Shown here piece after piece: positions 8,283-17,789 of a stretch of 32,799 bases of DNA (position 1 is its first letter; every line of letters begins with the position of its first letter). A program made the translations under genes and the position numbers. This stretch comes from Deltaproteobacteria bacterium (GTDB lineage Bacteria > Myxococcota > Myxococcia > Myxococcales > UBA5297), in the NCBI GenBank assembly GCA_016218885.1, contig JACRCT010001018.1, forward strand, positions 1-32,799, read 5' to 3'. Under the pieces are notes generated by a model. The model searched no databases. It was not told the origin of the DNA and worked only from the letters and a program-made list of their open reading frames with translations.

Positions 8283-11200
8283 CGAAGCTTGAGATCGAGC
8301 CCGAGGTCGCCGAGCGAGCTCTCGCTCGACTCGTTGTCCCACTGCGCCTGGGCGGACATGTGTTCGTTGAACCGGTACTCGGCCTGTGCCCTCCGTCCCT
8401 TACCGGATATCACAGGCTGGGAAAGGCGCAGCTTCAGTGAGTCCGTGATGAACTTGGACTCCAGCTGGGCGGTCGGCTCCACCATCCCGCTCATGTCGGA
8501 GTACTGGGTGGAGATGTGGACGTTGAAGTCCCGCAGGATGGTGTTCTTGGGCACGAACTTCTTGAACTGCTTGTCGAGCCCCGCAATGTTCATGAGCGTC
8601 TCGCCCATCAGCCCCGCCCCTGCCGCGCCGGTGTAGGCGCCCTGGTCGCGGCTGGTGACCCCGAGGGTCAGGAGGGCGAAGACGTCCGAAGGATTCAGCT
8701 CGGGCTCGCTGGTCAACGTGACCTCAGGGTCCTCTACCGGGCCCGAGGCACGCAAGTGAACCTTGTAGTCGCGCACCTGGGCCTCGGCATGGACGTCCAC
8801 CGAGGCGGCGATCTTCTCGCGTTCGGTGAAGTTGACGGCCCCGCTCGAGATCCAGAACTCGTTGCCGCGGAAGTAGCCCCGTCCACCTTCCTCGGCCTCC
8901 AGCGTGCCCTGTAGACCGGTGTGCACGTTGGTGCCAACCACCTTCAGGTCGCCTGCGAGGCTCAGCTTGAGGAAGTTGTTGTCGATGCGCGCTCCTCCGC
9001 CTCCTTTCACGCTCACGTCGAGGTCGTAGCGCAGCCACTCCTCCCGCTTCTCGAAGCTCTTGGCGTCCACCCGCCGGTGTCGGGCGTTGGAGAGAATGGC
9101 GTCGAGGTCGAACTCCTCGGCATAGCGCAGCCTCACCAGGTCGATCTTGCCAGCGAGGACGGCGTTGGAGAGAGGGCCGACGAACTTGAGCTCGCCCGAG
9201 AAGGTACTGGGAACGGTCTCGGGATAGCGCACCTGCACTTCGTCGAGCTGCATCGAAAGGTCGAATCGGTGAGGCACGAAGTCCTTGAGCTCGATGTCAC
9301 CTCGGGCCTGCACCTGGCCGCCGTTGACGGTTCCCTCCACGTCGCTGAGGAAGAGCCTCTTCTGGCTGAACTCGAGCTTCCCGCGCACGTCCCGAGCACC
9401 GACCGCCGCCGGCCAGCCTCGGACCGTGAAACGCCCACTCTCAAAGGAGGCCGCCCCCACCACCTCGGGCCTGCTCGGCGGGCCCGAGACCGTGGCCGAG
9501 AGCTGCACCTTACCCGCCGCCTGGTCGACCCAAGGCAGCAGCAGCTCGAAGAGCTTCGCGTCGAAAGAGCCGTCCAGGGAGACATCGAGGTCGCCGTCCA
9601 GCACACCGAACGCACTCAGCCGCATCCCCGCCGGGCCCTTCACGATCGCGCTCTTGAGCTCGACCAGCCCTCCGCGGAACGAGAGCGCCACGGCCCCTTC
9701 ATTGGTCAACCGCCACTCGCCCTTGGCTGCGCTCACCTTGGGAATCCAGATGTCCCCGCGCGTCTCCCAATAGCGTGTGATCGCTCCCGTCGCCAGCAAC
9801 TCTCCGGAGAGCGCGCCCGTGAGCCCCTCGACGTCCGGGAAATAGTGGCCAAGGTCGGTCGTGTGCGCGCTCACGCCCATGGCGAAGGGCATCTCCCCTT
9901 CGAAGACAAGCCGCCCATCGAGCAGCAGGTCCGTCCCCACCGGCCCCCGCAGCGAAACCGTGGTGCGGTCCATCTTGAGGTCGAGGGTCCCACCCCCCAG
10001 CCCCACTCCGAATGCGGCGAGGTTCTGGGCCACCACCGTCCCCTCGGCGCGCGCGTGCTCGGTCGGGCCGAAGAAGCGAATGTTGGCCGACAGGGTCCCG
10101 CGCGCTCCCAGATGCTCGCCGCCCGGCTTGGCCAGCTCCTCGGCCACCAGCAAGGGAGCATCGAGCTCGAGGTCGATGCCCTGCTCGAAGTCGACCTTGC
10201 CCGCGAAGTGAAGCTTTCCGCACGGCCCCTCGAGCTCGATGGGCTCGAGCAGGATGCGCTGGCCATCCTCGGCGCGAAAGACCAATCGACCCGACCCGAG
10301 GTGGCGATCGAGCCACACCATGTCCTCGATCCGGGTTTCGACCCGCGCTCGAGCCGCCAGGACGGGCCCCTCGATGCTGGCGCTCCCTGTGAGGCGTGCA
10401 TCCGACCGCCCTCGCAGCGGCTCGAACACCCAGTGCACGTCGCCCAGGATGTCGACCAGATCGGCCAGGCGGGCCCCCTCGAAGCTCCCGGTGGCCTTCA
10501 CCCGGGGCTCGTGGCCCCCCAGGTCGAACGTGCCGTCGGCGTGGAAGCGCGAAAGCCCCTTGGCGGCCACCACCTCGTGAAAACCGAGCCTCGAGCCACG
10601 CAGGACGATCCTCGCCTCGGTGGTCCCCAGGGGCATCTTGAAGAAGCGGAACTCGCGGATCGTCGCCTGCCCGTCGATGCGGGGGACGCCGTCGATCACC
10701 TTGATCGAGCAGCGCCCTTTCACCTTGCCATCCACGGAAAGGCCGATGACGTGCTGCAGGTCGGCCAGGTCCACCTCGTCCGGGATGGCGTCGATGAGGA
10801 AGCCCTTCTGGGGATCGAAGTTGAGCGTGACGTCCGCCTCCACGTTGCTGCCACGGGGCGTGCGCACTCGGCCTTTGAGGAGTCGAACGCGCTCGGTGTT
10901 CACGTCGAGCACGAGCTCGACATGGGCCTGCTCGAGGTCCAGGACGTGGAAGGGGTCAGGGAGGTCCCATCCGCCGGAATAGACGTGGAAGTCCTTCACG
11001 TCCACGCTCGCCGGCCCGCTCAGATGGAAGGGCAGGAGCTCACCAGTGACATCCACGCGGCCACTCCCGCGGAAGTCGACCCAGGCGTGATCCAGGCCCA
11101 GCTTGTCCAGCAGCCGGGCAAAAGGCAGGTTCTCCAGGTCGGCGCCAGCAGCGAACGGGAAGCTCTTGCTCAGACCGAGCTTTCCCGCGACCTGCACCCG

Positions 11201-12175
11201 GCCCTCTCCCACCGCGAGATCGAGCTTGTCGATCTTCGCCTCCCCGTCCTCGACCCGCGCCTCGAGGAAGGCGTCTCCCACGTCCAGGCCCGCCACCTCG
11301 GCCCGCGCCAGGGTGACCTCGAGCTCCAGGCGAGGGTCGCTCAGCGTGCCCTCCACTCGGTTCAGGTTCACGAGCGCGGTGCCGGACATGGCCGGCGCCT
11401 GCGGCCCGAGGATCGCCGAGACCAGGTCCAGCGGGAGGCGCAACGACGCCTCCAGGGCGAGACTGGGCTCGCACAGGCTCTCCACGTCACCCTGAGCGAA
11501 CAGCGCGAGCTCACCGGCGGCGACCTCGAGGTGGTTGAGGGTGAGCCGTTGACGGTCCAGGTCGAGCGTGCTGGAGAAACGCATCCGCGAGAGCGGAACC
11601 TCGACCCGTCCGGTGGCGACCTTTCCGCGGGGAACGGACAACCGGACAGAGTAGGCATGTCGCCCCAGGCGGAGGTCGAGATCCACCTCGTCGAGGTCGA
11701 GGGTCCGTCCTCCCGGGCCAACCAGGTGGACCTCCGCTCCATTGACGGCCAACGTGTCCACCTCGATGCGAGCCATCTCATTGAGCCAGCACCCCTCGGT
11801 CGACGCCGCCCCGCCCAGCTCAAGGCGCGAGAGGTCTGCCCGGATGCGAGGGCGCTCGGCTTCTACTCGCTCGAGGCGTATCCGGCCCGTCAACAGCTCG
11901 AGCACCCGCAGCTGAGCCAAGAGCCGATCGGCGGCGAACAGCGGCTCAGTGGCACCCCGGGGCGTCGCGCTGAACCCGCGAATCTCCACCCCTCCGCTAA
12001 CCGGGTCGATCCTGCAGCTCGAGAGAGATACCTCCATCCCCAGCAGCTCGGGCAGGCGAGCGCGAGCGCTTGCGCAGGCCCTTTCTCCCGCCCATTCGGT
12101 GCGCAGCACTGCGGCCGCCATCGCGGTCAGGGCCACGAACACGAGCACCAGGGTGCGACCGAAGTGGCGCCTCAT
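8267..12175 (-). CDS. tamB: TamB-like translocation/assembly module protein (DUF490)
   Basis: 1302 aa, N-terminal TM anchor, long beta-rich repeats; C-terminus LTSEPELNPSDVFALLTLGVTSRDQG...ILRDFNVHISTQYSD...LKLRLSQPVISGKGRRAQAEYRFNEHMSAQAQWD...LRWEFE typical of TamB. Confidence 0.88.
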   Translation of the reverse strand: MRRHFGRTLVLVFVALTAMAAAVLRTEWAGERACASARARLPELLGMEVSLSSCRIDPVSGGVEIRGFSATPRGATEPLFAADRLLAQLRVLELLTGRIRLERVEAERPRIRADLSRLELGGAASTEGCWLNEMARIEVDTLAVNGAEVHLVGPGGRTLDLDEVDLDLRLGRHAYSVRLSVPRGKVATGRVEVPLSRMRFSSTLDLDRQRLTLNHLEVAAGELALFAQGDVESLCEPSLALEASLRLPLDLVSAILGPQAPAMSGTALVNLNRVEGTLSDPRLELEVTLARAEVAGLDVGDAFLEARVEDGEAKIDKLDLAVGEGRVQVAGKLGLSKSFPFAAGADLENLPFARLLDKLGLDHAWVDFRGSGRVDVTGELLPFHLSGPASVDVKDFHVYSGGWDLPDPFHVLDLEQAHVELVLDVNTERVRLLKGRVRTPRGSNVEADVTLNFDPQKGFLIDAIPDEVDLADLQHVIGLSVDGKVKGRCSIKVIDGVPRIDGQATIREFRFFKMPLGTTEARIVLRGSRLGFHEVVAAKGLSRFHADGTFDLGGHEPRVKATGSFEGARLADLVDILGDVHWVFEPLRGRSDARLTGSASIEGPVLAARARVETRIEDMVWLDRHLGSGRLVFRAEDGQRILLEPIELEGPCGKLHFAGKVDFEQGIDLELDAPLLVAEELAKPGGEHLGARGTLSANIRFFGPTEHARAEGTVVAQNLAAFGVGLGGGTLDLKMDRTTVSLRGPVGTDLLLDGRLVFEGEMPFAMGVSAHTTDLGHYFPDVEGLTGALSGELLATGAITRYWETRGDIWIPKVSAAKGEWRLTNEGAVALSFRGGLVELKSAIVKGPAGMRLSAFGVLDGDLDVSLDGSFDAKLFELLLPWVDQAAGKVQLSATVSGPPSRPEVVGAASFESGRFTVRGWPAAVGARDVRGKLEFSQKRLFLSDVEGTVNGGQVQARGDIELKDFVPHRFDLSMQLDEVQVRYPETVPSTFSGELKFVGPLSNAVLAGKIDLVRLRYAEEFDLDAILSNARHRRVDAKSFEKREEWLRYDLDVSVKGGGGARIDNNFLKLSLAGDLKVVGTNVHTGLQGTLEAEEGGRGYFRGNEFWISSGAVNFTEREKIAASVDVHAEAQVRDYKVHLRASGPVEDPEVTLTSEPELNPSDVFALLTLGVTSRDQGAYTGAAGAGLMGETLMNIAGLDKQFKKFVPKNTILRDFNVHISTQYSDMSGMVEPTAQLESKFITDSLKLRLSQPVISGKGRRAQAEYRFNEHMSAQAQWDNESSESSLGDLGLDLKLRWEFE

Positions 12176-12221
12176 CTACCTCGCCGCCCTGCCGGCCCCC
12201 AGGGCTCGGCCTCCAGGACCG

Positions 12222-13169
12222 TCACGTCCGCTTGAGCCCCTCGAGGAAACGGTCAATCTCGGCGAGGTCGACCTTGGCCTCGATAGGCTTGGCAGGCGAG
12301 GGGGGGTACAGACCCGCGCGCTCACGCGCCGCACGCGCCTCAGCCTCGGCACCGGTGCTTACCAGGCCCAGGTCGTGGGCCACCCGCGCGATCAACGGCC
12401 GGTCGACCACCTCCTGTCGAGCGACATAGGCCTCGAAGAGAGCGTTGTCACACAAGGTATTGATGACCCGTGGCGTGCCACCGGAGCAGCGGTGGATCTC
12501 CTGAACGGCCTCGGGCGTGAAGGGGTTGCGCGGCGCTCCCGCCAGTCGCAGCCGGTGCTTGACGTAGGCCTCCGAGGAGTCTGTGGAGAAGGGCTCGAGG
12601 CGGTAGCGCAGCGAGACCCGCTGCGCGAGCGGCGGATCGAGCTTGAGGTTCTGCTCGATCTCCGGGAGGCCGAAGAAGACGAAGGAGATGAGCTTGCGCT
12701 CGGGAACCTCCAGATTCAGCAGCCCACGGAACTCCTCCATGATCTCCCGGGTTTGCAGCATCTGAGCTTCATCGATGAGGACCACGGCCTTCTTGCCCTG
12801 CTCGTAGATCTGCAGGAGCCGCTGGTAGAGCTGGGAGAGCAGGGCCAGCTTCTCCTCTGCCGGACTCTCCACTCCCATCTGCAGCGCGATACGCTTCAGG
12901 AGCCAGTTGGCGGTGATGCCGCTGTGGATGATGACCAGCAACGCCGCCTCGTACTCTTGTTCGGGCAGCGAGTCGAGCATCCGGCGTGCGAGGGTGGTCT
13001 TGCCCGCCCCGATGTCGCCTACCAGCACCGCGAGCCCCTTCATGTACGAAGCCGCGTGCATCAGCCGCGTGAGCGCCTGCACGTGCTGCACGCTGTTGTA
13101 ATAGAAGCGGCTGACCGGGGCGTTGGAAAAGGGCTCCTGTGCGAGGCCGAAGTGCTCGAGGTAGGTCAT
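12222..13169 (-). CDS. ExeA/GspA-like AAA ATPase
   Basis: MTYLEHFGLAQEPFSNAPVSRFYY, Walker A VGDIGAGKTTLARR, Walker B AVVLIDEAQML, GGTPRVINTLCDNAL. Confidence 0.88.
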   Translation of the reverse strand: MTYLEHFGLAQEPFSNAPVSRFYYNSVQHVQALTRLMHAASYMKGLAVLVGDIGAGKTTLARRMLDSLPEQEYEAALLVIIHSGITANWLLKRIALQMGVESPAEEKLALLSQLYQRLLQIYEQGKKAVVLIDEAQMLQTREIMEEFRGLLNLEVPERKLISFVFFGLPEIEQNLKLDPPLAQRVSLRYRLEPFSTDSSEAYVKHRLRLAGAPRNPFTPEAVQEIHRCSGGTPRVINTLCDNALFEAYVARQEVVDRPLIARVAHDLGLVSTGAEAEARAARERAGLYPPSPAKPIEAKVDLAEIDRFLEGLKRT

Positions 13170-13182
13170 GGCCTTCTAGCGC

Positions 13183-16100
13183 TCACAGGTACCCAATCTT
13201 CCGTGCCTTCTTGCCGCCCTTGGGATCGGGCGGCTCCCTTGGCGCAGTCGGCTCCCCTGGCCCCGCGGCGTCGTCGGGCCTCCTGCCGTCGACCCTGGCG
13301 GCCCCGGACGAGCCGTTGGTGGGTACCTTGAGCGCCTTGAGAGCAGGCTCGGTACGCTCGGCCTCGGCCCCCGAGTCGATCAGCCGCGTGATGGCCTCTC
13401 CGACATTGCGGAAAGAGGAGTCCAGGCTCTGAACCTTCTGGAAGTGGTGCAGCGACTCGCCCGCTCGGCCCATCCTCTCCAGCGTCAGCGCCAGCTCAAA
13501 ATGCACGGCTTTGGAGATGTCAGGGGTTGCCTGGGGCAGCGTCAAGGCGCGCTCGAAGGCCTCGACCGACTCCGCCCACTCCGAGCGCTCCGCCCGGCAC
13601 AGCCCGACCATCGCCAACGCCTCATTCTCCTTCTTCTTGCCCGTTGCTGCCGCCGACGCCTGCTCGAACTCGCCGATGGCGTCCTCGAGCAGCCCCATCT
13701 CCTTGTAGGCGATGCCCAGGTCGTAGTGGGTCTCCACGTCCTCGGGCTTCACCACTTTCTTGAGCCCCTTCTTGAACTCGCCAAAGACGTCCTCGACCGA
13801 GACCTGGAAGTCGTCGGTTGCTGGAATGGCGGGCTCGTCCTCCAGCGCTCCCAGATCCTCCTTGGCGAGCTCGCTGGCCAGGTCGAAAGCGCCGTCGGTG
13901 GCCGCCGGCTCTTCAGGCAAGGGCTGCTCGTCGGTCGTGCGCGAGGCGCCGCTTTCCGCCTCCTCGAGCCTGCCCAACAGCTCCTTGGCCCGCTGGGACG
14001 AGGGGTAGGCCAGCAGAACCGTCTCGACGATCTCCCGCGCCTCCTCGAGCATGCCTTGCTCGATGAAGAACGAGGCCTCGTCGAGCTCGTCGCCTGCAGG
14101 CTCCTCTGCGACCGGAGGCTCCAGCGGCTCAGGTTCTGGACTCGGAAGGTTCTCCGGCTCCACGACGGAGGCGGGAACGACCGGCTTCGCCTCGGTCCGC
14201 TTCTGCACGAGCGCTTGGGCCAGCACCTCGTTGGCGCTGCGCAGATTGGGCTGCGTCAGAGAAGAGGAGGTTTTCTCGCCGACCGCCGGCATCCGCCCCA
14301 GCTGGAGCGCGGGCAGGACCGAGGTCGGCTCGTCTTCAAAGCCATCGCCGAGGACCTGCGGTCCTGCAGGAGGAGCCCGGCCTAGCCCAGCGTCGGCTTG
14401 CGCCGTCTCCCCATCCTGCACCAGCCGCGGCAATGGGGCGACGCGCGTCGCTTCGTCGTGGCGGTTTGCCTCCGGTCGCGCCCAAGCCTGGGCACCTGGA
14501 GAGACCCTCAAGGGCTTGGTCGGCCGCAGCTCGAGCTCGCCACCGCCCAAGGCACCCGGGCCCTCGAGCGGATCGCCAAGACCGGCAAGCCCGTGGGGCT
14601 CCGCCGGTGCGAGATCCACCGGCTCCTCGAATTGCGTTTCGAACTCAGAGGGGGCGGGCCCGACCAGGTCGTCGGGTTCGTTGAAGACGATCGCTTCGGG
14701 CTCCTCGAGCAGCTCCTGATCGAGTGGTGCGACGAACGGCGCCTCGAGGTCGAGGCTGGTCGGTTCAACGAGAGGCTCGGCCTCCGGCTCGAGCAGAGAG
14801 TTCTCGGCCGAGCTCAGGGCCAGCTCATCGTCCTCCTGGGGGGCAACGACGAACTCCTCGTCGAGGTGCGGCTCGGCGACGAGTTCCTGCGCCTCCACCG
14901 AAGCCGCCAGGGACTCGGCAGCAGCGGCGAGTGCGTCGTCATCGACGTCCTCGGACAGCGACCCGACCGACACCGGTTCGTGGGCCACGAGGTCTTCGGC
15001 CACTATCTCGGGCTCGGGCGCCACCTCGATGGCCTCGTCAGCGGCCTCCACGAGGATGGCGTCCTCCTCGATCTCGGCCACTTCCTCCGCCGAGGCCAAC
15101 CCCCCCACGGCGTTGAGGAAGTCGGGAATCGCCGGGTGCGAGGGTTCCTTCTCACAGAGCTTCTGGAGGCCTGCCCGCGCTCGGTCCAGGTCTCCCTTGC
15201 CGATGCACAGCTGCACTACCTTGACGAGGCTCCCGAGGGCCGCCTGCGCGTTGCCCGTGTTGAAGAACAGGTCGGCGGCCTTCTCATGCGCATCGACCGA
15301 CGAAGGATCAATGGCGAAGACCTTCTTCAGGTGCTCGATCGCCTTCTCGTGCAGCCCGTACTTGACGTAGACGTCGGTCTCCGTCAACAGCCTCGGGATC
15401 TGCTCGGCCGATGGCCGCGGAGCCGCTGGCTGCGCTCGAGCAGGCGCCACAGCTGGCTGCGGTGCAACCGTGACCGGGGGCACAATGGGCACAGGCGCGG
15501 CTTGGGGCATGCGCGCCCGGGCGTCCGGGTCGTCAGGAACAAGGTCCTGGATCTTCTTCCAGACCTCACGCTCATCGTCGACCCGGTCCTGCTCGGCATA
15601 GATCTTGGCGAGTTCCTTGTAGACGGAGACCGTCTTGGAGAGCTGTCCCAGGTCCTTGAAGGCCTGGGCCAGCATGTTCAAGGTCTCGACGTCCTTTGGG
15701 TCTGCCTTGAAGCAGAGCTGCAGCTTGGCCAGAGCGCGCTTGGTGTCCTGCTTGGTGAGGTAGATATTGGCGAGCTCGCGGGTGAGCTCCACGTTGTTGG
15801 CGTCGAGGAAAACCAGGCGCTCGGCGACCTTGATGTAGTCGTCGACCCGATTGTTGCGTTTGAGGTACTCGGCTGCGCGGCTGAACTCGGCGATGGCGTC
15901 GCCGTTCATCCCCTCGCGTGCGTAGAGCTCGGCGAGCTTGATCCGGCTGGCGATGTTGTCCGGGTCGAGGTCCACCATCTTGCGCAGGGTGTCCAGGCTC
16001 GCCCGGAGGTTTCCACTCTTCTCGTAGTGGTTGGCGACGAGCTGGTACTGCGCCATCGCATCGCTCATCAGCCACATCTGCTGATGGATCTCTGCGAGCT

Positions 16101-16431
16101 TGAGGTTCACCTCGATCAGGGTGGGGTTGAGCTTGAGGACCTGCTTGTAGACGGCGACCGCCTTGAGGAAGAAGCCATCTGCGGCATAGCTCTCGGCGAC
16201 CTTGAGGAAGCAGTCGGCCGCAAGAAGGTTGTCGCCCTTCTTCTGGTGGAGCTCCCCCAACTTCTGCTGGATGCGCGCGTCCTTGGGATCGACCTCAAGG
16301 AGCTTCTGGTACTCCTTGATTGCCTTGTCGTATTGGCCCTTCTGGACGAACTTCGTCGCGGCCTCGATGATCTTGTTCTTGTCGATCGCCACGATGCAGG
16401 GCCGCTCGCAGTGCGCCGCGCTGCTCGCCAT
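13183..16431 (-). CDS. sgmX: Large TPR protein, SgmX-like (type IV pilus polarity/activation)
   Basis: N-terminal TPR arrays (IQQKLGELHQKKGDNLLAADCFLKVAESYAADGFFLKAVAVYKQVLKLNP...), acidic low-complexity centre, C-terminal TPRs. Synteny with pil genes, ATPase, tamB and Omp85 matches what I recall of the M. xanthus sgmX locus. Alternative start GTG 16392. Confidence 0.6.
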   Translation of the reverse strand: MASSAAHCERPCIVAIDKNKIIEAATKFVQKGQYDKAIKEYQKLLEVDPKDARIQQKLGELHQKKGDNLLAADCFLKVAESYAADGFFLKAVAVYKQVLKLNPTLIEVNLKLAEIHQQMWLMSDAMAQYQLVANHYEKSGNLRASLDTLRKMVDLDPDNIASRIKLAELYAREGMNGDAIAEFSRAAEYLKRNNRVDDYIKVAERLVFLDANNVELTRELANIYLTKQDTKRALAKLQLCFKADPKDVETLNMLAQAFKDLGQLSKTVSVYKELAKIYAEQDRVDDEREVWKKIQDLVPDDPDARARMPQAAPVPIVPPVTVAPQPAVAPARAQPAAPRPSAEQIPRLLTETDVYVKYGLHEKAIEHLKKVFAIDPSSVDAHEKAADLFFNTGNAQAALGSLVKVVQLCIGKGDLDRARAGLQKLCEKEPSHPAIPDFLNAVGGLASAEEVAEIEEDAILVEAADEAIEVAPEPEIVAEDLVAHEPVSVGSLSEDVDDDALAAAAESLAASVEAQELVAEPHLDEEFVVAPQEDDELALSSAENSLLEPEAEPLVEPTSLDLEAPFVAPLDQELLEEPEAIVFNEPDDLVGPAPSEFETQFEEPVDLAPAEPHGLAGLGDPLEGPGALGGGELELRPTKPLRVSPGAQAWARPEANRHDEATRVAPLPRLVQDGETAQADAGLGRAPPAGPQVLGDGFEDEPTSVLPALQLGRMPAVGEKTSSSLTQPNLRSANEVLAQALVQKRTEAKPVVPASVVEPENLPSPEPEPLEPPVAEEPAGDELDEASFFIEQGMLEEAREIVETVLLAYPSSQRAKELLGRLEEAESGASRTTDEQPLPEEPAATDGAFDLASELAKEDLGALEDEPAIPATDDFQVSVEDVFGEFKKGLKKVVKPEDVETHYDLGIAYKEMGLLEDAIGEFEQASAAATGKKKENEALAMVGLCRAERSEWAESVEAFERALTLPQATPDISKAVHFELALTLERMGRAGESLHHFQKVQSLDSSFRNVGEAITRLIDSGAEAERTEPALKALKVPTNGSSGAARVDGRRPDDAAGPGEPTAPREPPDPKGGKKARKIGYL

Positions 16432-16505
16432 CGGGCGCAGCAGCGACCAGGGATCCCGTAGGCCCGCCGTGGGCCGGGAGCCCTGTCATAGGGCGCGGGG
16501 AGATC

Positions 16506-16535
16506 AGGTTAGCCACAAGCTCGGCGCGCCGTCAA
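16506..16535 (-). promoter_or_regulatory. Candidate sigma70-type promoter for the sgmX-like operon
   Basis: - strand TTGACG (16535-16530), 18-nt spacer, TAACCT (16511-16506). Confidence 0.35.
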
Positions 16536-16549
16536 GAATCGGCGCGGGC

Positions 16550-16573
16550 AAAAAAACCCTCACCGCCTGAGGA
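16550..16573 (-). terminator. Intrinsic terminator downstream of efp
   Basis: - strand TCCTCA-GGCGG-TGAGGG followed by TTTTTTT. Confidence 0.7.
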
Positions 16574-16640
16574 CTTAGGCGACTGCTGACCCACCAGAGC
16601 GACCTCGAGGGGCGCTCTCGGAAGGCAGGTCCATGTGCGG

Positions 16641-17216
16641 TCAGGCCGTGGCGACCCGGGTGAGGTACTCCCCGGTCCGGGTATCGATGCGAACGATGTC
16701 GCCCTCGTTGATGAACAGAGGCACCGAGACCGTGTAGCCCGTCTCGAGCGAAGCCGGTTTCTGGGCGCCCGAGACGGTGTCTCCGCGCACGCCGGGATCG
16801 CACTTGGCCACCCTCAGCTCCACCGTATTGGGAGGAGTGACGCCGACCGGCTTGCCCTTGTAGAAGACGATGTAGACGGTGAGGTTCTCCTTCAGGAAGT
16901 TGCGGGCCTCGCCCAGCTGCTCCTTGGACAGGAACGTCTGGTCGTAGGTCTTGGCATCCATGAAGTAGAAGTCGTCGTTCTGGACGTAGAGGAACTGCAT
17001 CTCCTTCTCCTCCACGTCGGCGCGAACGAACTTGTCGCCGGACTTGAAGGTCGGCTCGAGCATGCGCCCGGACAGGAGGCTGCGGATCTTGGTGCGTACG
17101 AAGGCCGAGCCCTTGCCCGGCTTGACGTGCTGGAAGTAGACGATCTCGAAGGGCTCGTTGTCGACCTCGATCTTGAGGCCGTTGCGGAATTCGCTGGTGT
17201 CGACCATGTCACCCAT
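16641..17216 (-). CDS. efp: Translation elongation factor P
   Basis: MGDMVDTSEFRNGLKIEVDNEPFEIVYFQHVKPGKGSAFVRTKIRSLLSG...; tip lysine in PGKGSAF; TGEYLTRV C-terminus. Confidence 0.96.
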   Translation of the reverse strand: MGDMVDTSEFRNGLKIEVDNEPFEIVYFQHVKPGKGSAFVRTKIRSLLSGRMLEPTFKSGDKFVRADVEEKEMQFLYVQNDDFYFMDAKTYDQTFLSKEQLGEARNFLKENLTVYIVFYKGKPVGVTPPNTVELRVAKCDPGVRGDTVSGAQKPASLETGYTVSVPLFINEGDIVRIDTRTGEYLTRVATA

Positions 17217-17296
17217 TGGCTTCTCGCTCCTCGCGAACAGGCCTCCCGCAATCGCAGGCGGGGGCTCTCGCACGTGGTTTGGTGGTGGGAGGCTCG

Positions 17297-17656
17297 CTAC
17301 AGCTCCGCCTTGACCCGGGGAGCGGTCACCCGCAGGGCATACCGGCCTTTGCCGTAGTTGCCCTGAGGAGTGAGCGCCAGCACCAGGTAGTACTCGGAAG
17401 TGAGGACCCTGGCGATCGTGCAGAGCTTCTCGGTGGTGATCGCCACCTCGCTCACCGAGCCGGCCTCAAGAGCCGAGGCCGCTTCCTTGAGCTTGCTCAG
17501 GACGTGGCCGTACTCGATGAGCACGGCAGACAGGTCGACGCCCGGGTCCTTGGTCTGCTCGGTCTCGACCGCGATGCCGTCGAAGCCCATGATGCTGCAG
17601 GCGACCGAGCCTTCGACATCCTTGAGCATCTGTTCCAGGTGGGTGCGGAAAGACAT
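17297..17656 (-). CDS. Roadblock/LC7 domain protein
   Basis: MSFRTHLEQMLKDVEGSVACSIMGFDGIAVETEQ...DLSAVLIEYGHVLSKLKEAASALEAGSVSEVAITTEKLCTIARVLTSEYYLVLAL matches the roadblock fold pattern. Start at ATG 17656. Confidence 0.8.
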   Translation of the reverse strand: MSFRTHLEQMLKDVEGSVACSIMGFDGIAVETEQTKDPGVDLSAVLIEYGHVLSKLKEAASALEAGSVSEVAITTEKLCTIARVLTSEYYLVLALTPQGNYGKGRYALRVTAPRVKAEL

Positions 17657-17733
17657 GCCTCGCCTCGGGTGCCGAGCGGTCGGCGCGCCTCTGGGCGGTC
17701 CAGAGGCCTCGCGCCGCATTCATCCCGACGGCT

Positions 17734-17762
17734 TAGCTAGCCTGCCCTTGCGACCGAGTCAA
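17734..17762 (-). promoter_or_regulatory. Candidate sigma70-type promoter for roadblock-efp
   Basis: - strand TTGACT, 17-nt spacer, TAGCTA. Confidence 0.3.
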
Positions 17763-17789
17763 GGTGCTACCAGCCGATCGCCACCGCGC

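Noticed and set aside
8921-12235. 1104-aa + strand ORF antisense to tamB
   Set aside because: Antisense open frame expected from high-GC codon bias; composition is low-complexity (R/H/E/G/L-rich) with no family motif, while the - strand has a convincing TamB.
14398-16461. 687-aa + strand ORF antisense to the TPR gene
   Set aside because: Shadow ORF of a strongly supported TPR protein.
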